A stretch of DNA of 42,350 nt from Pseudomonadota bacterium (GCA_021828045.1 JAKATI010000005.1:1-42350), one strand, 5' to 3'; numbered from the stretch's first letter, positions 15,637 to 25,926 are shown. Numbers and translations are program-made. Notes: generated by a model not told the origin, from the letters alone.

Positions 15637-15671
15637 TTTAGCCGCTTCCACGTGCGCTGCGGCGCGAGCCC

Positions 15672-15974
15672 CTAATTTTCCTGGATCGGCACTCCGGATT
15701 TCTCGATTTGGGTCCGCAGGGACTTGCCGGGTTTGAAATGGGGAACAAAACGGCCGGCCAGGGCAACCGGCTCCCCCGTCTTGGGATTCCGTCCGATGCG
15801 TGGTTTGTGGTAGTGGAGTGAAAAACTGCCGAATCCACGGATTTCAATCCGGCGGCCCTGGGCCAATGCGGTTCCCAGATGTTCCAGGATGGTTTTCACC
15901 GCCAATTCAATGTCCTGTTGAGGCAGATGCCGGTAGTGCTGGCTGATGTACTCAATCAGTTGTGATCTGGTCAC
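15672..15974 (-). CDS. ihfB: Integration host factor subunit beta
   Basis: DNA-bending nucleoid protein of the HU/IHF family, acting as a heterodimer with IHF-alpha. The 100-residue product opens with [11 protein letters not shown] and carries the signature [31 protein letters not shown], split here as [14 protein letters not shown] and [14 protein letters not shown], with the Pro at the tip of the beta arm (RNPKTG) that intercalates into DNA. GTG 15974 is preceded by GGAGG at seven bases, which decides the start; the ATG at 16034 in the same frame adds residues without homology. It lies 69 bases behind rpsA, its usual partner. The C-terminal tail (KSGVPIQEN) is slightly longer than in E. coli. 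Confidence 0.95.
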   Translation of the reverse strand: MTRSQLIEYISQHYRHLPQQDIELAVKTILEHLGTALAQGRRIEIRGFGSFSLHYHKPRIGRNPKTGEPVALAGRFVPHFKPGKSLRTQIEKSGVPIQEN

Positions 15975-16043
15975 GAACGGCCCTCCCCCTCTTACGCTGA
16001 TGACCGGCACCCATGCATTGTCTTCATGGTGCACCCCTTCCGG

Positions 16044-17720
16044 CTATGGATTCGTTTCCGGGTTTTTTTCCTTGAAGAGATCGCCGATCGTAGGGATTGC
16101 ACCCGTGGAACGGCGGCTGTAGTTGTCAAGCGCTTTCGCCTCCTCCTCGCGCTCCAGCGCCCGCACCGACAGCGACACAACCCGCGATTTCCGGTCCTGC
16201 CCCATCACGTGGGCCTCGATCTCCTCTCCCGGATGCAGGACGGTACGGGCATCATTCACCCGTTCCCGATTGAGGTCTGCGGCCGCCAGATAACCCTCGA
16301 TTCCCTCCCCCAGAGCGATCCGGGCTCCCTTTTCCTCCACTTCCTTCACGGTTCCCCGGACGGTCGTTCCGCGGGGATGGGCCGCGAGGAAAGAGGAGAA
16401 GGGATCCTGTGCCAGCTGCTTGATGCCCAGTGAAATCCGTTCCCGTTCCGCGTCGACAGCCAAGAGAACCGTCTCCACCTCGTCTCCTTTCTTGTAGTTC
16501 CGAATGACCTCCTCGCCGGGAAGGTCCCACGAGATGTCCGAAACATGAACCAGTCCGTCAATGCTCCCTTCCAGCCCGACGAAAATGCCAAAGTCAGTGA
16601 TCGACTTGACCTTGCCCTGGATCCGCTCCCCCTTCTTGTGGTTCTGGGCAAAATCCTCCCATGGATTCGGCGTGCACTGTTTGAGGCCGAGCGAGATCCG
16701 CCGTCTCTCGGTATCAATCTCGAGAATCATCACTTCTTTCTCATCCCCCACGTGAACCACTTTGGCCGGGTTGACGTTGCGGGAAGACCAGTCCATTTCG
16801 GACAGGTGGACCAGGCCCTCGACACCGGGCTCGATTTCGACGAAACAGCCGTATTCGGTCACATTCGTCACACGCCCGAAGGTCCGGCTTCCCACCGGGT
16901 GGCGGCGGTCGATATCCGTCCACGGATCCTCGCCGAGCTGCTTGATGCCCAAAGAAACCCGATTTCGCTCGCGGTCGAAGCGAAGCACCTTGACGTCGAT
17001 CTCCTGGCCGACCGTGACGATTTCCGAGGGATTGCGGACGCGTCGCCAGGCCATATCGGTGATGTGGAGAAGGCCATCGATGCCCCCCAGGTCGACAAAG
17101 GCCCCGTACTCGGTCAGGTTTTTCACGATTCCCTTGAGGAGAGCCCCTTCCTTGATCTTTTCGAGCAGGGATTCCCGTTCCCCCTGGTTCTCGGTTTCGA
17201 CCACGGCCCTTCGCGAGACCACCACGTTGTTCCGTTTCTGGTCGAGCTTGATGATCTTGAACTGGAGTGGACGTCCTTCCAGGTAGGAGGAATCGCGCAC
17301 CGGGCGGATGTCCACCAACGAGCCGGGGAGAAAGGCGCGGATTTCACTCAGGTTGACGGTGAAGCCGCCCTTGACCTTTCCGGTGATGGTTCCGGTGACG
17401 ATGGATTCCTTTTCGAAAGCCTCCTCAAGTTCCTTCCAGGCCCGGAGACGGCGGGCCCTCTCCCGTGACAGATGGGTTTCCCCCATCCCGTCCTCGAGGG
17501 TGTCGATGGCCACCTCCACCTCGTCCCCGACCTGGACCTGCACACTGCCCGATTCGTCGCGGAACTGGTCGATCGGGATGACTCCCTCGGACTTGAGACC
17601 GGCATTGACGATCACCACCTCCGGGTTGATAAAGATGACCCTGGCCTTGATGATGCTGCCCGGATTGAGCTGGGTCCTGGACAGGCTTTCTTCGAGAAGA
17701 TCCGCAAACGATTCCGACAT
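16044..17720 (-). CDS. rpsA: 30S ribosomal protein S1
   Basis: Ribosomal protein S1 binds mRNA leaders and helps start translation of messages with weak Shine-Dalgarno sites. The 558-residue product is almost the same length as E. coli S1 and contains six S1 (OB-fold) repeats; the four central ones are best conserved, for example [41 protein letters not shown] and [21 protein letters not shown]. The N-terminus [13 protein letters not shown] is the usual one. Only a short GGGA precedes ATG 17720, with a small hairpin next to it, as expected for a self-regulated S1 gene. It sits between cmk and ihfB in the standard order. Confidence 0.97.
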   Translation of the reverse strand: MSESFADLLEESLSRTQLNPGSIIKARVIFINPEVVIVNAGLKSEGVIPIDQFRDESGSVQVQVGDEVEVAIDTLEDGMGETHLSRERARRLRAWKELEEAFEKESIVTGTITGKVKGGFTVNLSEIRAFLPGSLVDIRPVRDSSYLEGRPLQFKIIKLDQKRNNVVVSRRAVVETENQGERESLLEKIKEGALLKGIVKNLTEYGAFVDLGGIDGLLHITDMAWRRVRNPSEIVTVGQEIDVKVLRFDRERNRVSLGIKQLGEDPWTDIDRRHPVGSRTFGRVTNVTEYGCFVEIEPGVEGLVHLSEMDWSSRNVNPAKVVHVGDEKEVMILEIDTERRRISLGLKQCTPNPWEDFAQNHKKGERIQGKVKSITDFGIFVGLEGSIDGLVHVSDISWDLPGEEVIRNYKKGDEVETVLLAVDAERERISLGIKQLAQDPFSSFLAAHPRGTTVRGTVKEVEEKGARIALGEGIEGYLAAADLNRERVNDARTVLHPGEEIEAHVMGQDRKSRVVSLSVRALEREEEAKALDNYSRRSTGAIPTIGDLFKEKNPETNP

Positions 17721-17830
17721 TCAAAATCCCGTGCCGTTGGCACTCTGACCTCATGAAGTCTCCTGCCATCCCATCCGGTTCGGCACGAGAATGGACAATC
17801 GGGGCACCTCCTGGCACCCCCCTCTCAAAA
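17721..17830 (-). promoter_or_regulatory. rpsA leader with two hairpins, possible autoregulatory site
   Basis: The 110 bases between cmk and rpsA hold GTGCC-AAC-GGCAC, a perfect 5-bp stem ending about 10 bases before the rpsA ATG, and, just after cmk, GGGGTGCC-AGGA-GGTGCCCC with two G-U pairs. The start codon lacks a strong Shine-Dalgarno sequence. E. coli S1 controls its own translation through a structured leader of this sort; the parallel is inferred. No clear promoter is visible. Confidence 0.4.
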
Positions 17831-18514
17831 TCAGCTGACTCCAGAGCCGGCCCGCCACCTTTCCCAGATTTTCTGGACGACCTGCTCTGCATCAAGCCCG
17901 GTACTATCGACAATCCAGGCATCGGGCGCCGGCTTGAGGGGCGATACGGATCGATTCCGATCCCGTTCATCCCGCTCTTCGATCTCCCGAGTCAAGCGTC
18001 TCAGACTATCATAAAGGCCTAATGCATTCAACTGTTTAAGACGCCTCGCGGCCCGGGCTTCGACACTGGCGGTGAGAAACACCTTGAGCACGGCATCCGG
18101 GAAGACCACGGTCCCCATGTCGCGTCCGTCGGTGACCAGGCCGGGCGGTTGCCGGCAGGAGCGCTGGACCGGGAGGAGGGCCCTGCGCACAAACGGCAGA
18201 CCCGCGAGGCGGGAGGCCCGATCCGCAGCGGCCTCATCGGCGAGCGCTTCGGGGATGGGAGCCCCCTCGATTTCAAGGCCCCATCCGCCCGCACGGGGGC
18301 GCAGACGGATCGTGGCAATGAGACGGCCGAGCGCCTCCTCGTCCTCCCCGTTCACCTGTTCCTGGAGCGCCTGCCATCCCAGCCAGCGATAGAGACGGCC
18401 GCTTTCAAGCCAATTCCACGACAACCGTTCGGCCAGTCGTGCGGAGACGGTTCCCTTCCCCGCCCCTCCCGGACCATCAATCGTGATCACCGGCACCTCC
18501 GGGCGGACATTCAC
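17831..18514 (-). CDS. cmk: Cytidylate kinase
   Basis: Phosphorylates CMP and dCMP with ATP. The 227-residue product has the P-loop GPGGAGKGT (14-22), the CMP-binding ESGRLYRWLGW segment (usually DSGALYR), the VTDGRDMGTVVFPDA motif and the lid REIEERDERDRNRSVSPL. ATG 18514 overlaps the hisC stop by four bases (ATGA). The Asp-to-Glu and Ala-to-Arg changes in the DSGALYR motif are unusual but lie in a known binding segment; the rest is standard. It precedes rpsA, its usual neighbour. Confidence 0.95.
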   Translation of the reverse strand: MNVRPEVPVITIDGPGGAGKGTVSARLAERLSWNWLESGRLYRWLGWQALQEQVNGEDEEALGRLIATIRLRPRAGGWGLEIEGAPIPEALADEAAADRASRLAGLPFVRRALLPVQRSCRQPPGLVTDGRDMGTVVFPDAVLKVFLTASVEARAARRLKQLNALGLYDSLRRLTREIEERDERDRNRSVSPLKPAPDAWIVDSTGLDAEQVVQKIWERWRAGSGVS

Positions 18515-19602
18515 CCCAAGACGGCCTCCAGGGCCTTGGCCAGCGCCTGGTTCTGGTCCGGGAGACCCACGGTGATCCGGACATGATCCGGCAGGCCCAT
18601 GGCAGCGAGCGGCCGGATGATAATGCCGGCCTTGAGCAGCTCCTCAAAAAGGGAGCGGGACGGGATGGGGGTTTGTCCGGTCACAAAATTACCCTGCGAA
18701 GGCAGGGTCCGGATCCGGTGTTGCTCGAGCAGCCGGGCCAGGTGGGGTCTCTCCCCAAAAACCAGCCGGCGGGTCTGGGCCAGATGGGCCTCATCGTCAA
18801 GGGCGGCTTCCGCCGCCAGGAGGGCCGGGTGACTCACGCTGAAGGGCAGCCGGACCCGTTGGAGCAGGCGGATGAGGGCGGGATCGCCCAGTCCGTACCC
18901 GATGCGGAAACCCGCCAGTCCATACGCCTTGGAGAAGGTTCTCGTGACCATCAGGTTCGGATAGCGGCCCAGGTACTCGAGCCCCGAAACGTAGTCCGGT
19001 GCGTCCACGAACTCGTAGTAGGCCTCGTCGAGGACGACGAGCGTGTCGCGGGGCACCGCCTCCAGCAGGCGGGTGATCGCCGGCCGGCCGAGGTAACTTC
19101 CGACCGGGTTGTTGGGATTGTCGATGAAGACGATCCGGGTCGCCGAATCCACCGCGGCCAGGAGATGGTCCACCTCATGTCCGAGCCCCGGCGCCGCTTT
19201 TGCAACCCGGAGCTCGGCTCCGACGGAGTGGGCAGCAATGGCGTAGGTCGGAAAGGTGAACTCCGAGATCACCGCATTGGCCTGGGGATTGAGCAAAACC
19301 AGGGCGAGCAGCATGAATAACTGGTCGGATCCGGTTCCAATGATCACGGAATCCGGCGGAACTCCATGTTTTGCGGCCAGCTTGCGGGTCAGTGTATAGG
19401 CGGCACTGTCCGGGTACAGGGCCGCTCGGGACAGGGCCTTGCCGGCTGCCCGGACCGCCTCGGGGCTCGGACCCAGCGGGTTCTCGTTCGAGGCCAGCTT
19501 GATCACGGAGTGGAGTCCGAGTTCGCGCTCGACCTCCTCGATCGGTTTGCCCGGCTGGTAGGGCTGGATGGTGTCGATGTTCCCGTTATGCGGCATGGTC
19601 AT
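18511..19602 (-). CDS. hisC: Histidinol-phosphate aminotransferase
   Basis: PLP enzyme of fold type I that transaminates histidinol phosphate and, in many bacteria, also aromatic keto acids. The 363-residue product has ASNENPLGPSP (38-48), the cofactor contacts around IIGTGSDQLF and FIDNPNNPVGSYLG, DEAYYEF, and TFSKAYGLAGFRIGYGL with the PLP-binding Lys. It starts 12 bases after serC and overlaps cmk by four bases. At this spot in Pseudomonas-type genomes the hisC2 copy sits beside pheA/tyrA and aroA and may work in phenylalanine and tyrosine synthesis; here those neighbours are missing, so whether it serves His, Phe/Tyr or both is open. MTMPHNG gives two candidate ATGs, 19602 and 19596. Confidence 0.93.
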   Translation of the reverse strand: MTMPHNGNIDTIQPYQPGKPIEEVERELGLHSVIKLASNENPLGPSPEAVRAAGKALSRAALYPDSAAYTLTRKLAAKHGVPPDSVIIGTGSDQLFMLLALVLLNPQANAVISEFTFPTYAIAAHSVGAELRVAKAAPGLGHEVDHLLAAVDSATRIVFIDNPNNPVGSYLGRPAITRLLEAVPRDTLVVLDEAYYEFVDAPDYVSGLEYLGRYPNLMVTRTFSKAYGLAGFRIGYGLGDPALIRLLQRVRLPFSVSHPALLAAEAALDDEAHLAQTRRLVFGERPHLARLLEQHRIRTLPSQGNFVTGQTPIPSRSLFEELLKAGIIIRPLAAMGLPDHVRITVGLPDQNQALAKALEAVLG

Positions 19603-19614
19603 CCCGGCATGCGG

Positions 19615-20775
19615 TCATCCGGCCGTCCGCTGGTATTCCCGCATGAACTCGGTGAGGTGCCGGACACCGGCTTCCGGCATGGCATTGTAGATGCTGGCCC
19701 GGCAGCCACCGACCGAATGATGCCCGGCCAGCTGGACGAGGCCCGCATCGGCGGCCGCTGCGAGGAAACGGGGCGTTTGACTTTCATCCGCGAGCCGGAA
19801 GGGAACGTTCATCCGGGAACGGGAGGCGGGCGAGATCCCGTTGCGGTAAAAGCCCCCGCTCTGGTCGATGGCCGCATACAGCAGGTCCGCCTTTTTCCGG
19901 TTACGCACCGCCAGGGCTGCAAGCCCGCCTTCCTTCTCCATCCAGCGGGCCATGAGGTCGGCCAGGTACAGATTGAGGGTGGGGGGGGTATTCACCATCG
20001 AATGGTGGGCCACCCATTCCCGGTAGAGGAGGTACCGGGGCCAGCCCTCGAGCGAGCCCACGAGGTCGGCCTTGCGCAGGATGACGATGGCAAGACCGGT
20101 GATGCCGAGGTTTTTCTGGGCTCCGGCGAAAATCAGGCTGAAACTCTCGAGACGGGGAATCGGGCGGGAAAACAGGTTGGCGGTCATGTCCGAGACGAGG
20201 CGAAGGCCATCCCGGACGGGGGGTGGGGAAGCGAACTCGATTCCATCGATGCTTTCGTTGTCGGTGTAGTAGAGATAGTCGACGGGTTCCACACACGCCC
20301 AGTGGGCCGGGTCGGGAATGCGGGTCGGCTGTTCCGGGGTTCCCCCGGGGGGGACTTCGACGGCCGCCTCCGTCTGGATGAGGACCGAGGCATCCGTCCG
20401 CGCCAGGCGCGACCAGTATCCGGTCAGGGCGTAGGCCGCCCGCTTTCGATGGGGCCAGGAGAGATTCAAGGGAACCAGGCTGAAATGGGGTCTTGCCCCC
20501 CCCGCCATGAAAAGAAGGGTGTGCGAGTCGGGCAACTGGAGCAGTCGACGGATTCGCTCCTCCAATCCTTCGACAAGCCCGAGAAAGCGGGGATCCCGGT
20601 GGCTGATCTCGGCAACCCCCATCCCGGTCCCGTCAAACCGCCAAAGCGCATCCTGCGCCTCGCGAATGACGTCCTCCGGCAGGTAAGCCGGTCCGGGTCC
20701 AAAGTTCCAGCTTCGCTCGCGCCGTTCGGGGAGGGATCCTGAAACCGGTTCGGGACGGGGGGTCGTGGCGCTCAT
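19615..20775 (-). CDS. serC: Phosphoserine aminotransferase
   Basis: Makes 3-phosphoserine from 3-phosphohydroxypyruvate and glutamate (serine synthesis) and takes part in pyridoxal phosphate synthesis. The 386-residue product shows [15 protein letters not shown] near residue 23, the [14 protein letters not shown] segment, [17 protein letters not shown], and the PLP-Lys in [16 protein letters not shown]. The conserved C-terminal Arg-containing segments follow ([12 protein letters not shown]). It has a slightly longer N-terminus ([14 protein letters not shown]) than usual. ATG 20775 overlaps the gyrA stop as ATGA, so it is coupled to gyrA. Confidence 0.95.
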   Translation of the reverse strand: MSATTPRPEPVSGSLPERRERSWNFGPGPAYLPEDVIREAQDALWRFDGTGMGVAEISHRDPRFLGLVEGLEERIRRLLQLPDSHTLLFMAGGARPHFSLVPLNLSWPHRKRAAYALTGYWSRLARTDASVLIQTEAAVEVPPGGTPEQPTRIPDPAHWACVEPVDYLYYTDNESIDGIEFASPPPVRDGLRLVSDMTANLFSRPIPRLESFSLIFAGAQKNLGITGLAIVILRKADLVGSLEGWPRYLLYREWVAHHSMVNTPPTLNLYLADLMARWMEKEGGLAALAVRNRKKADLLYAAIDQSGGFYRNGISPASRSRMNVPFRLADESQTPRFLAAAADAGLVQLAGHHSVGGCRASIYNAMPEAGVRHLTEFMREYQRTAG

Positions 20776-23333
20776 GCGGGTCTTTCTCCACCGGATGTGG
20801 AACTGTGTTCCTCCGCCTCATCGGCAGGTTCTGCGGGTATCCGTTCCAGGTTGACGACGGTATCCCCGTCATCCAGCCGGATCAGCCGGACTCCCTGCGT
20901 ATTGCGACCCACGCGGGAAATCGACGCTGCCGCAATCCGGACGAGTGTGCCGTTCTGGGTCACCAGCATGACTTCATCCGCCTCCCGCACGGGTGCCGCA
21001 CCAATGACCATGCCGTTCCTGGATCCGGTCTGGATCGAGATCACTCCTTTGCCTCCGCGAGTCTGGGCCAGGTATTCCCCGAGCGCGGTGCGCTTCCCAT
21101 ACCCGTGTGCGGTCACGGTCAGGACATCCTCTGCACCCTCCTCGATCACGGCCACAGCCACCACATGGGCGCCGCCCGCCAGGCGGATCCCGCGCACCCC
21201 GGTCGCCTGGCGTCCCATGGCCCGCACGTCGGTTTCCGGGAAGCGGATGGCCTTCCCGTTCGAGGCAAACAGCATGAGGTTCCGACGGCCGTCCGTCCGC
21301 TCCGCGCTGATCAGCACATCCTGCTCCGGAAGGTCGATCGCGAGGATGCCACTGGACCGGGGACGCGAAAAGTCGCTCAGGGAGACTTTCTTGACGATGC
21401 CCCGACGGGTCGCCATGAAAACAAACTCTTCCCGATCGAAGCGGTCCACGTCCAGGATCGCGGTGATCCGTTCGCCTTCCTCAAGTTGGAGCAAGTTGAC
21501 GAGTGGCTTGCCCTTGGCCGAACTGCCACCTTCCGGCAGGTCGAAGACCCGGGTCCAGTAGACCCGGCCGCGGGTCGAAAAACAGAGGAGCGTGTCATGG
21601 GTCCGGGTCAAAAACAGCCTCTCGATGAAATCCGATTCCTTGACGGCAGTTGCCGCCCTCCCCCGTCCTCCCCGTCGCTGCAAACGGTACGTATCGAGCG
21701 ACTGGTACTTGATGTAGCCGTCATGGGAGAGCGTCACCACCACGTCTTCCTGCGCAATCAGGTCCTCGGTCCGGAGGATCTCTCCCCCGGGGGCAATCTC
21801 GGTCCGTCGCGGATCGCCAAACTCGTCGCGGACTTCGACGAGTTCCCGCCGGATTTCCTCGACCAGGCGGACTTCCCGGCCCACGATGTCCTCGTAGTCG
21901 CGGATCCGGTCGAGGAGATCCAGATACTCGGCTTCGATCTTGTCCCGTTCGAGTCCGGTCAGCCGCTGCAGACGCAGCTCCAGGATCGCCTGGGCCTGGC
22001 TTTCCGTCAGCTGGTACCGCTCGAAGCGGTCCGAAACGCCGTTCCGCTCCACGCCCGCCCGGGCCAGAAGCTCGACCAGGAAGCTTCCCGGCCACGCCCG
22101 CCGGACCAGGGCTTCCCGGGCTTCACTCGGCTGACGGGCCTGCTTGATCACCTGGATCATCTCATCGATATTGGACACCGCAAGAGCCAGGCCTTCGAGG
22201 AGATGGGCCCGTTCCCGTGCCTTCTCGAGGTCGAAAAGCGTTCTCCGGGTCACGATCTCGCGACGGTGTTCGAGAAAAGCCGCGAGCATCGAGCGGAGAT
22301 CAAAAAGCCGGGGCTGCCCGTCTTTCAGGGCCACCATGTTGATCATGAAAGCGCTCTGCAGCGCGGTGTGCTGATAGAGATTGTTGAGCACGATGTCGGC
22401 ATTCTCGCCCCGCTTGAGCTCGATCACCACCCGCATCCCGTCCCGGTCCGACTCGTCACGGAGTTCGCTGATCCCCTCGATCTTCCGTTCCCGGACCAGG
22501 GTGGCGATCTGTTCGATGAAGGCAGCCTTGTTGACCTGGTACGGCAGTTCGTAGACGATGAGAGCCTCCCGTCCCCCCGGCCTCGGCTCGAGCCTCGTCC
22601 GCCCACGGACCCGGAGGCGTCCCCGTCCGGTGGCGTAACCCTGCCGGATTCCTTCGTCTCCCAGGATCACGCCGCCGGTCGGGAAATCGGGTCCCGGAAG
22701 ATATTTCCGGAGGTCCGCGAGCTGCAGATCGGGGTTTTCAAGGAGCGCGAGAGCCGCGTCGATGGTCTCCCCCAAGTTGTGGGGCGGGATCGTGGTCGCC
22801 ATTCCCACGGCAATCCCGCTGCTTCCGTTCACCAGGAGGTTGGGAACCCGGGTGGGGAGAACCACAGGTTCGGATTCAGCCCCGTCGTAGTTCGGCAGGA
22901 AATCGACGGTGGATTTTTCAATGTCCGCGAGAAGGGCATGGGCCAGCTTGGACATGCGGATCTCGGTATAGCGCATGGCGGCCGGCGCATCGCCATCAAT
23001 CGAGCCGAAGTTGCCCTGGCCGTCGACCAGGACGTAGCGCATCGCGAACGGCTGGGCCATGCGGACGATCGTGTCGTACACAGCCGCATCACCATGGGGA
23101 TGGTATTTGCCAATCACGTCGCCCACCACCCGGGCGGATTTCTTGTACGGCTTGTTCCAGTCGTTGCCCAATACCTGCATCGCATAGAGCACGCGACGGT
23201 GAACCGGTTTGAGGCCGTCGCGGATGTCCGGCAGGGCTCTCCCCACGATCACGCTCATGGCGTAGTCGAGATAGGAACGTTTGAGCTCGTCTTCGAGTGT
23301 GATGGTGCCGATTTCTTTGAGGTTTTCGGTCAT
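20772..23333 (-). CDS. gyrA: DNA gyrase subunit A
   Basis: Breakage-and-rejoining subunit of DNA gyrase. The 853-residue product has the catalytic Tyr122 ([10 protein letters not shown]) numbered exactly as in E. coli, the HPHGD segment of the quinolone-binding region, and a GyrA box, QRRGGRG, in the C-terminal wrapping domain, which separates it from ParC. Residue 83 is Ala instead of the Ser of E. coli; Asp87 is kept. The start at 23333 matches the family opening ([25 protein letters not shown]) and lacks a good Shine-Dalgarno sequence. It follows mtnA by 100 bases and leads into serC with a four-base overlap. Length is close to the E. coli 875. Confidence 0.98.
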   Translation of the reverse strand: MTENLKEIGTITLEDELKRSYLDYAMSVIVGRALPDIRDGLKPVHRRVLYAMQVLGNDWNKPYKKSARVVGDVIGKYHPHGDAAVYDTIVRMAQPFAMRYVLVDGQGNFGSIDGDAPAAMRYTEIRMSKLAHALLADIEKSTVDFLPNYDGAESEPVVLPTRVPNLLVNGSSGIAVGMATTIPPHNLGETIDAALALLENPDLQLADLRKYLPGPDFPTGGVILGDEGIRQGYATGRGRLRVRGRTRLEPRPGGREALIVYELPYQVNKAAFIEQIATLVRERKIEGISELRDESDRDGMRVVIELKRGENADIVLNNLYQHTALQSAFMINMVALKDGQPRLFDLRSMLAAFLEHRREIVTRRTLFDLEKARERAHLLEGLALAVSNIDEMIQVIKQARQPSEAREALVRRAWPGSFLVELLARAGVERNGVSDRFERYQLTESQAQAILELRLQRLTGLERDKIEAEYLDLLDRIRDYEDIVGREVRLVEEIRRELVEVRDEFGDPRRTEIAPGGEILRTEDLIAQEDVVVTLSHDGYIKYQSLDTYRLQRRGGRGRAATAVKESDFIERLFLTRTHDTLLCFSTRGRVYWTRVFDLPEGGSSAKGKPLVNLLQLEEGERITAILDVDRFDREEFVFMATRRGIVKKVSLSDFSRPRSSGILAIDLPEQDVLISAERTDGRRNLMLFASNGKAIRFPETDVRAMGRQATGVRGIRLAGGAHVVAVAVIEEGAEDVLTVTAHGYGKRTALGEYLAQTRGGKGVISIQTGSRNGMVIGAAPVREADEVMLVTQNGTLVRIAAASISRVGRNTQGVRLIRLDDGDTVVNLERIPAEPADEAEEHSSTSGGERPA

Positions 23334-23400
23334 GCAGGGTGAGGTTCCCGGAAGGGGCGGATTTTGCCGAAAGCTCCCCGAATTTTACCCGATTCCCCCT

Positions 23401-23416
23401 CCCCCCGTACGGGGGG
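23401..23416. repeat. Perfect G/C palindrome between mtnA and gyrA
   Basis: CCCCCC-GTAC-GGGGGG is a 16-base perfect palindrome inside a longer C-rich to G-rich tract. It lies 18 bases after the mtnA stop and some 70 bases before the gyrA start. No T-run follows on the minus strand, so it is not a standard terminator; a weak TAAAAT element (23387-23382) follows it. Confidence 0.5.
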
Positions 23417-23433
23417 GCGGATCCGGAGGGCGA

Positions 23434-24519
23434 TCAGCAGTCCGGCTCCGGGGAGGAAAAACGGCCGGGATCGAAACATTCGCCCCGGGCCGGTTCGATG
23501 ACGCCTTTCTCGGTCACGATCCAGTCGATGAGTGCAGGCGGCGTGAGATCGAAAACCGGGTTGTCGATGTGGATGCCGGGGGGGATTTCCGCCATTCCGG
23601 TCGCGTGCCAGAGCTCTTCCCCACCCCGACGCTCGATGGGGATGGACTGGCCGGGCTTCCATTCCCAGTCGATGGTCGTGGTGGGCGCCACGACCAGGGT
23701 TCTGGCCCCCCCGGTCCGGGCCAGCTGGGCCAGCATGCGGGTTCCCACCTTGTTGGCCACCCGGCCGTCCGGACTGATGCGATCGGCGCCGACGATGAAA
23801 AAGTCGATCGCCTGGTCGAGCAGACGGTTACCGGCAACCGATTCGGTGACGAGATCGACGGGGATTCCTTCCCGGGACAGTTCATAGGCCGTGAGACGGG
23901 CTCCCTGGAGCCAGGGACGGGTTTCGGTACAGGTCACCTGGCAGGCCGGATCCCGGCGCACGGCTTCCCGGACCACGGCCAACGCGGTTCCGGCACCCAC
24001 CGTGGCCAGACGACCCGTATTGCAGTGGGTGAGGATCCGGCTGCCGGACGCCAGCCGGTCCGCACCCAGGCGTCCCATGACATCGCAGGCTTGGGCTTCC
24101 CTCTGCGCGAGTCCATGGGCCCATGCCTCGCTGCGCAAGGCGAAATCCCGAGGATCCATCTTTTGCTCGAGCCACTGTCCGGCCGGGGCCAGGGCCCGCA
24201 TCAGGTTGATCGCAGTGGGGCGACAGGACAAGAGGCGGGTGAGCGCCTGGCGCATCCGGTCGTGGAAATCGGCAAGCGGGAGACCGTCCAGCAGTCGCCG
24301 GGCCTCGAGAGCCACTCCATAGGCGGCGGCAACCCCGATCAGGGGAGCTCCCCGTAGCTGCATTTGGACGATCGCCCGGACCACCGCCTCCGCGTCCCGG
24401 GCTTCCCCATGCTGCTCGGTTCCCGGCAGAAGGCGCTGATCCAGGATCAAAAGCCGTCCCTCCTTCCAAAGAAGCGGCACGAGAACCGACGGTGCCGGAG
24501 TCTCATCGGGCAGGATCAT
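23434..24519 (-). CDS. mtnA: S-methyl-5-thioribose-1-phosphate isomerase
   Basis: Converts 5-methylthioribose 1-phosphate to 5-methylthioribulose 1-phosphate in methionine salvage. The 361-residue product has RGAPLIGVAAAYG (56-68), ILTHCNTGRLATVGAGTAL with catalytic Cys166, and FFIVGADRISPDGRVANKVGT with catalytic Asp246, all hallmarks that separate it from the eIF2B relatives. ATG 24519 gives MILPDETPAP; the usual family start is about ten residues later but no better start is seen. It is divergent from mtaD with a 69-base gap, so the two purine/methylthio-salvage genes could share a control region. The same pair flanks gyrA in Pseudomonas. Confidence 0.95.
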   Translation of the reverse strand: MILPDETPAPSVLVPLLWKEGRLLILDQRLLPGTEQHGEARDAEAVVRAIVQMQLRGAPLIGVAAAYGVALEARRLLDGLPLADFHDRMRQALTRLLSCRPTAINLMRALAPAGQWLEQKMDPRDFALRSEAWAHGLAQREAQACDVMGRLGADRLASGSRILTHCNTGRLATVGAGTALAVVREAVRRDPACQVTCTETRPWLQGARLTAYELSREGIPVDLVTESVAGNRLLDQAIDFFIVGADRISPDGRVANKVGTRMLAQLARTGGARTLVVAPTTTIDWEWKPGQSIPIERRGGEELWHATGMAEIPPGIHIDNPVFDLTPPALIDWIVTEKGVIEPARGECFDPGRFSSPEPDC

Positions 24520-24588
24520 CCGATCCCGCTCCTCGGCATGCGAACCAAAACGTTCATAATATTCGCCATTGTCGTCCCGGGAGAGGCC

Positions 24589-25926
24589 ATGACCGGTCAG
24601 GACCGGATCATCTCAGCGCGCTGGATTATACCCGTTGTGCCCGAGCACGCCGTGCTCGAACAGATGGCTCTCGTGATCCGGGATGGACGGATCCATGACC
24701 TTTTGCCCCGAACCCTCGCCGTCGGGCGTTACCCGGACGCCGAACGGCTGGACCTGCCCACCCACGCCCTCCTGCCCGGTCTGGTCAATGCCCATACCCA
24801 TGCGGCGATGACCCTCCTGCGCGGCCTGGGTGCCGACCAGTCCTTGAATGTCTGGCTCGAGCAGTTCATCTGGCCGCTTGAAAAGCGTTGGATGGACCGA
24901 GAGTTCGTGAAAGCGGGCTCCCGGCTCGCCATTGCGGAAATGCTCCTGTCCGGAACCACCTGCTTCAATGACATGTACTTTTTCCCCGATGCCACCCTTG
25001 AGGCCGCCGAACTCATGGGCATCCGCATGATGGCCGGGCTCCCCGTGATCGGTTTTCCGACCCGGTGGGCGGAAAGCCCCGCCGACTACCTCAGGCGGGG
25101 TCTCGAACTGCGTGACCGCTACACCCACAACGCCCGGGTCCGCTTCGCCTTGGCCCCGCATGCGGTGTACTCCGTCGACGAAGCCACACTCAAGCTCCTG
25201 TCGACACTGGCCAGCGAACTCGATCTTCCGGTGCACATGCATCTCCATGAGACCCGCAAGGAGGTGGAGGACTCGATCCGAATCCGGGGGATGACCCCGA
25301 TCGCCTACCTATACCACCTGGGGCTCCTCAATGCCCGTCTCATTGCGGTCCACCTGACGGCCGTCGGCCCGGACGAGATCCGGCAGCTCGCGGATGCGGG
25401 CGTGAGCGCCGTCCATTGCCCGGAATCCAATCTCAAGCTGGGCAGTGGAATCGCACCCGTGGAGCGGTTCCGGCACGCGGGAATCCGGGTGGCCTTGGGC
25501 ACGGACGGCGCTGCCAGCAACGACGATCTCGACCTTTTGGGCGAGATGAGGACGGCGGGTCTTCTGGCCAAAGGCGCAGGCGGAGATCCAACGGCCCTGC
25601 CCGCGGGAGAGCTCATCCGGATGGCCACTCTGGAGGGAGCCCGAGCGCTGGGACTCGAAACCGAAATCGGTTCGCTCGAAGTCGGCAAGAGTGCCGACTG
25701 TATCGCCATTGACCTCTCGGCTCCGGCGACCACTCCCTGTCATGACCCGGTCGCACAGATCGTTTACGCCGCAACCCGCAACCAGGTGTCCCATGTCTGG
25801 ATCGCCGGCACCCCGCGTGTGGTGGACGGACGGCTGGTGCCGGACGAACTCGAGGACATCCTGTCCACGGCCCGCAACTGGGAAGACCGCCTGTCCCGGG
25901 GGGTCAGGGGGGAAGAGGCAGTCTAG
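24589..25926 (+). CDS. mtaD: 5-methylthioadenosine/S-adenosylhomocysteine deaminase
   Basis: Amidohydrolase that deaminates methylthioadenosine or S-adenosylhomocysteine. The 445-residue product has the metal-binding VNAHTHAAMTLLRG (His69, His71), HMHLHET, the His-containing ALAPHAVYSVD, and GTDGAASNDDLDL with the metal-binding Asp. ATG 24589 is preceded by GGGAGAGG and opens MTGQDRIISARWI, a normal family start; the open frame extends upstream to 24364 but overlaps the mtnA gene. In Pseudomonas the neighbouring enzymes work with methylthioinosine phosphorylase in a deamination-first salvage route; that partner is not in this window. Substrate choice between MTA and SAH cannot be settled here. 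Confidence 0.93.
   Translation: MTGQDRIISARWIIPVVPEHAVLEQMALVIRDGRIHDLLPRTLAVGRYPDAERLDLPTHALLPGLVNAHTHAAMTLLRGLGADQSLNVWLEQFIWPLEKRWMDREFVKAGSRLAIAEMLLSGTTCFNDMYFFPDATLEAAELMGIRMMAGLPVIGFPTRWAESPADYLRRGLELRDRYTHNARVRFALAPHAVYSVDEATLKLLSTLASELDLPVHMHLHETRKEVEDSIRIRGMTPIAYLYHLGLLNARLIAVHLTAVGPDEIRQLADAGVSAVHCPESNLKLGSGIAPVERFRHAGIRVALGTDGAASNDDLDLLGEMRTAGLLAKGAGGDPTALPAGELIRMATLEGARALGLETEIGSLEVGKSADCIAIDLSAPATTPCHDPVAQIVYAATRNQVSHVWIAGTPRVVDGRLVPDELEDILSTARNWEDRLSRGVRGEEAV

Noticed and set aside
20805-23342. Open frame of 845 codons opposite gyrA
   Set aside because: Mirror frame of a GC-rich gene; no domain pattern and it covers gyrA completely.
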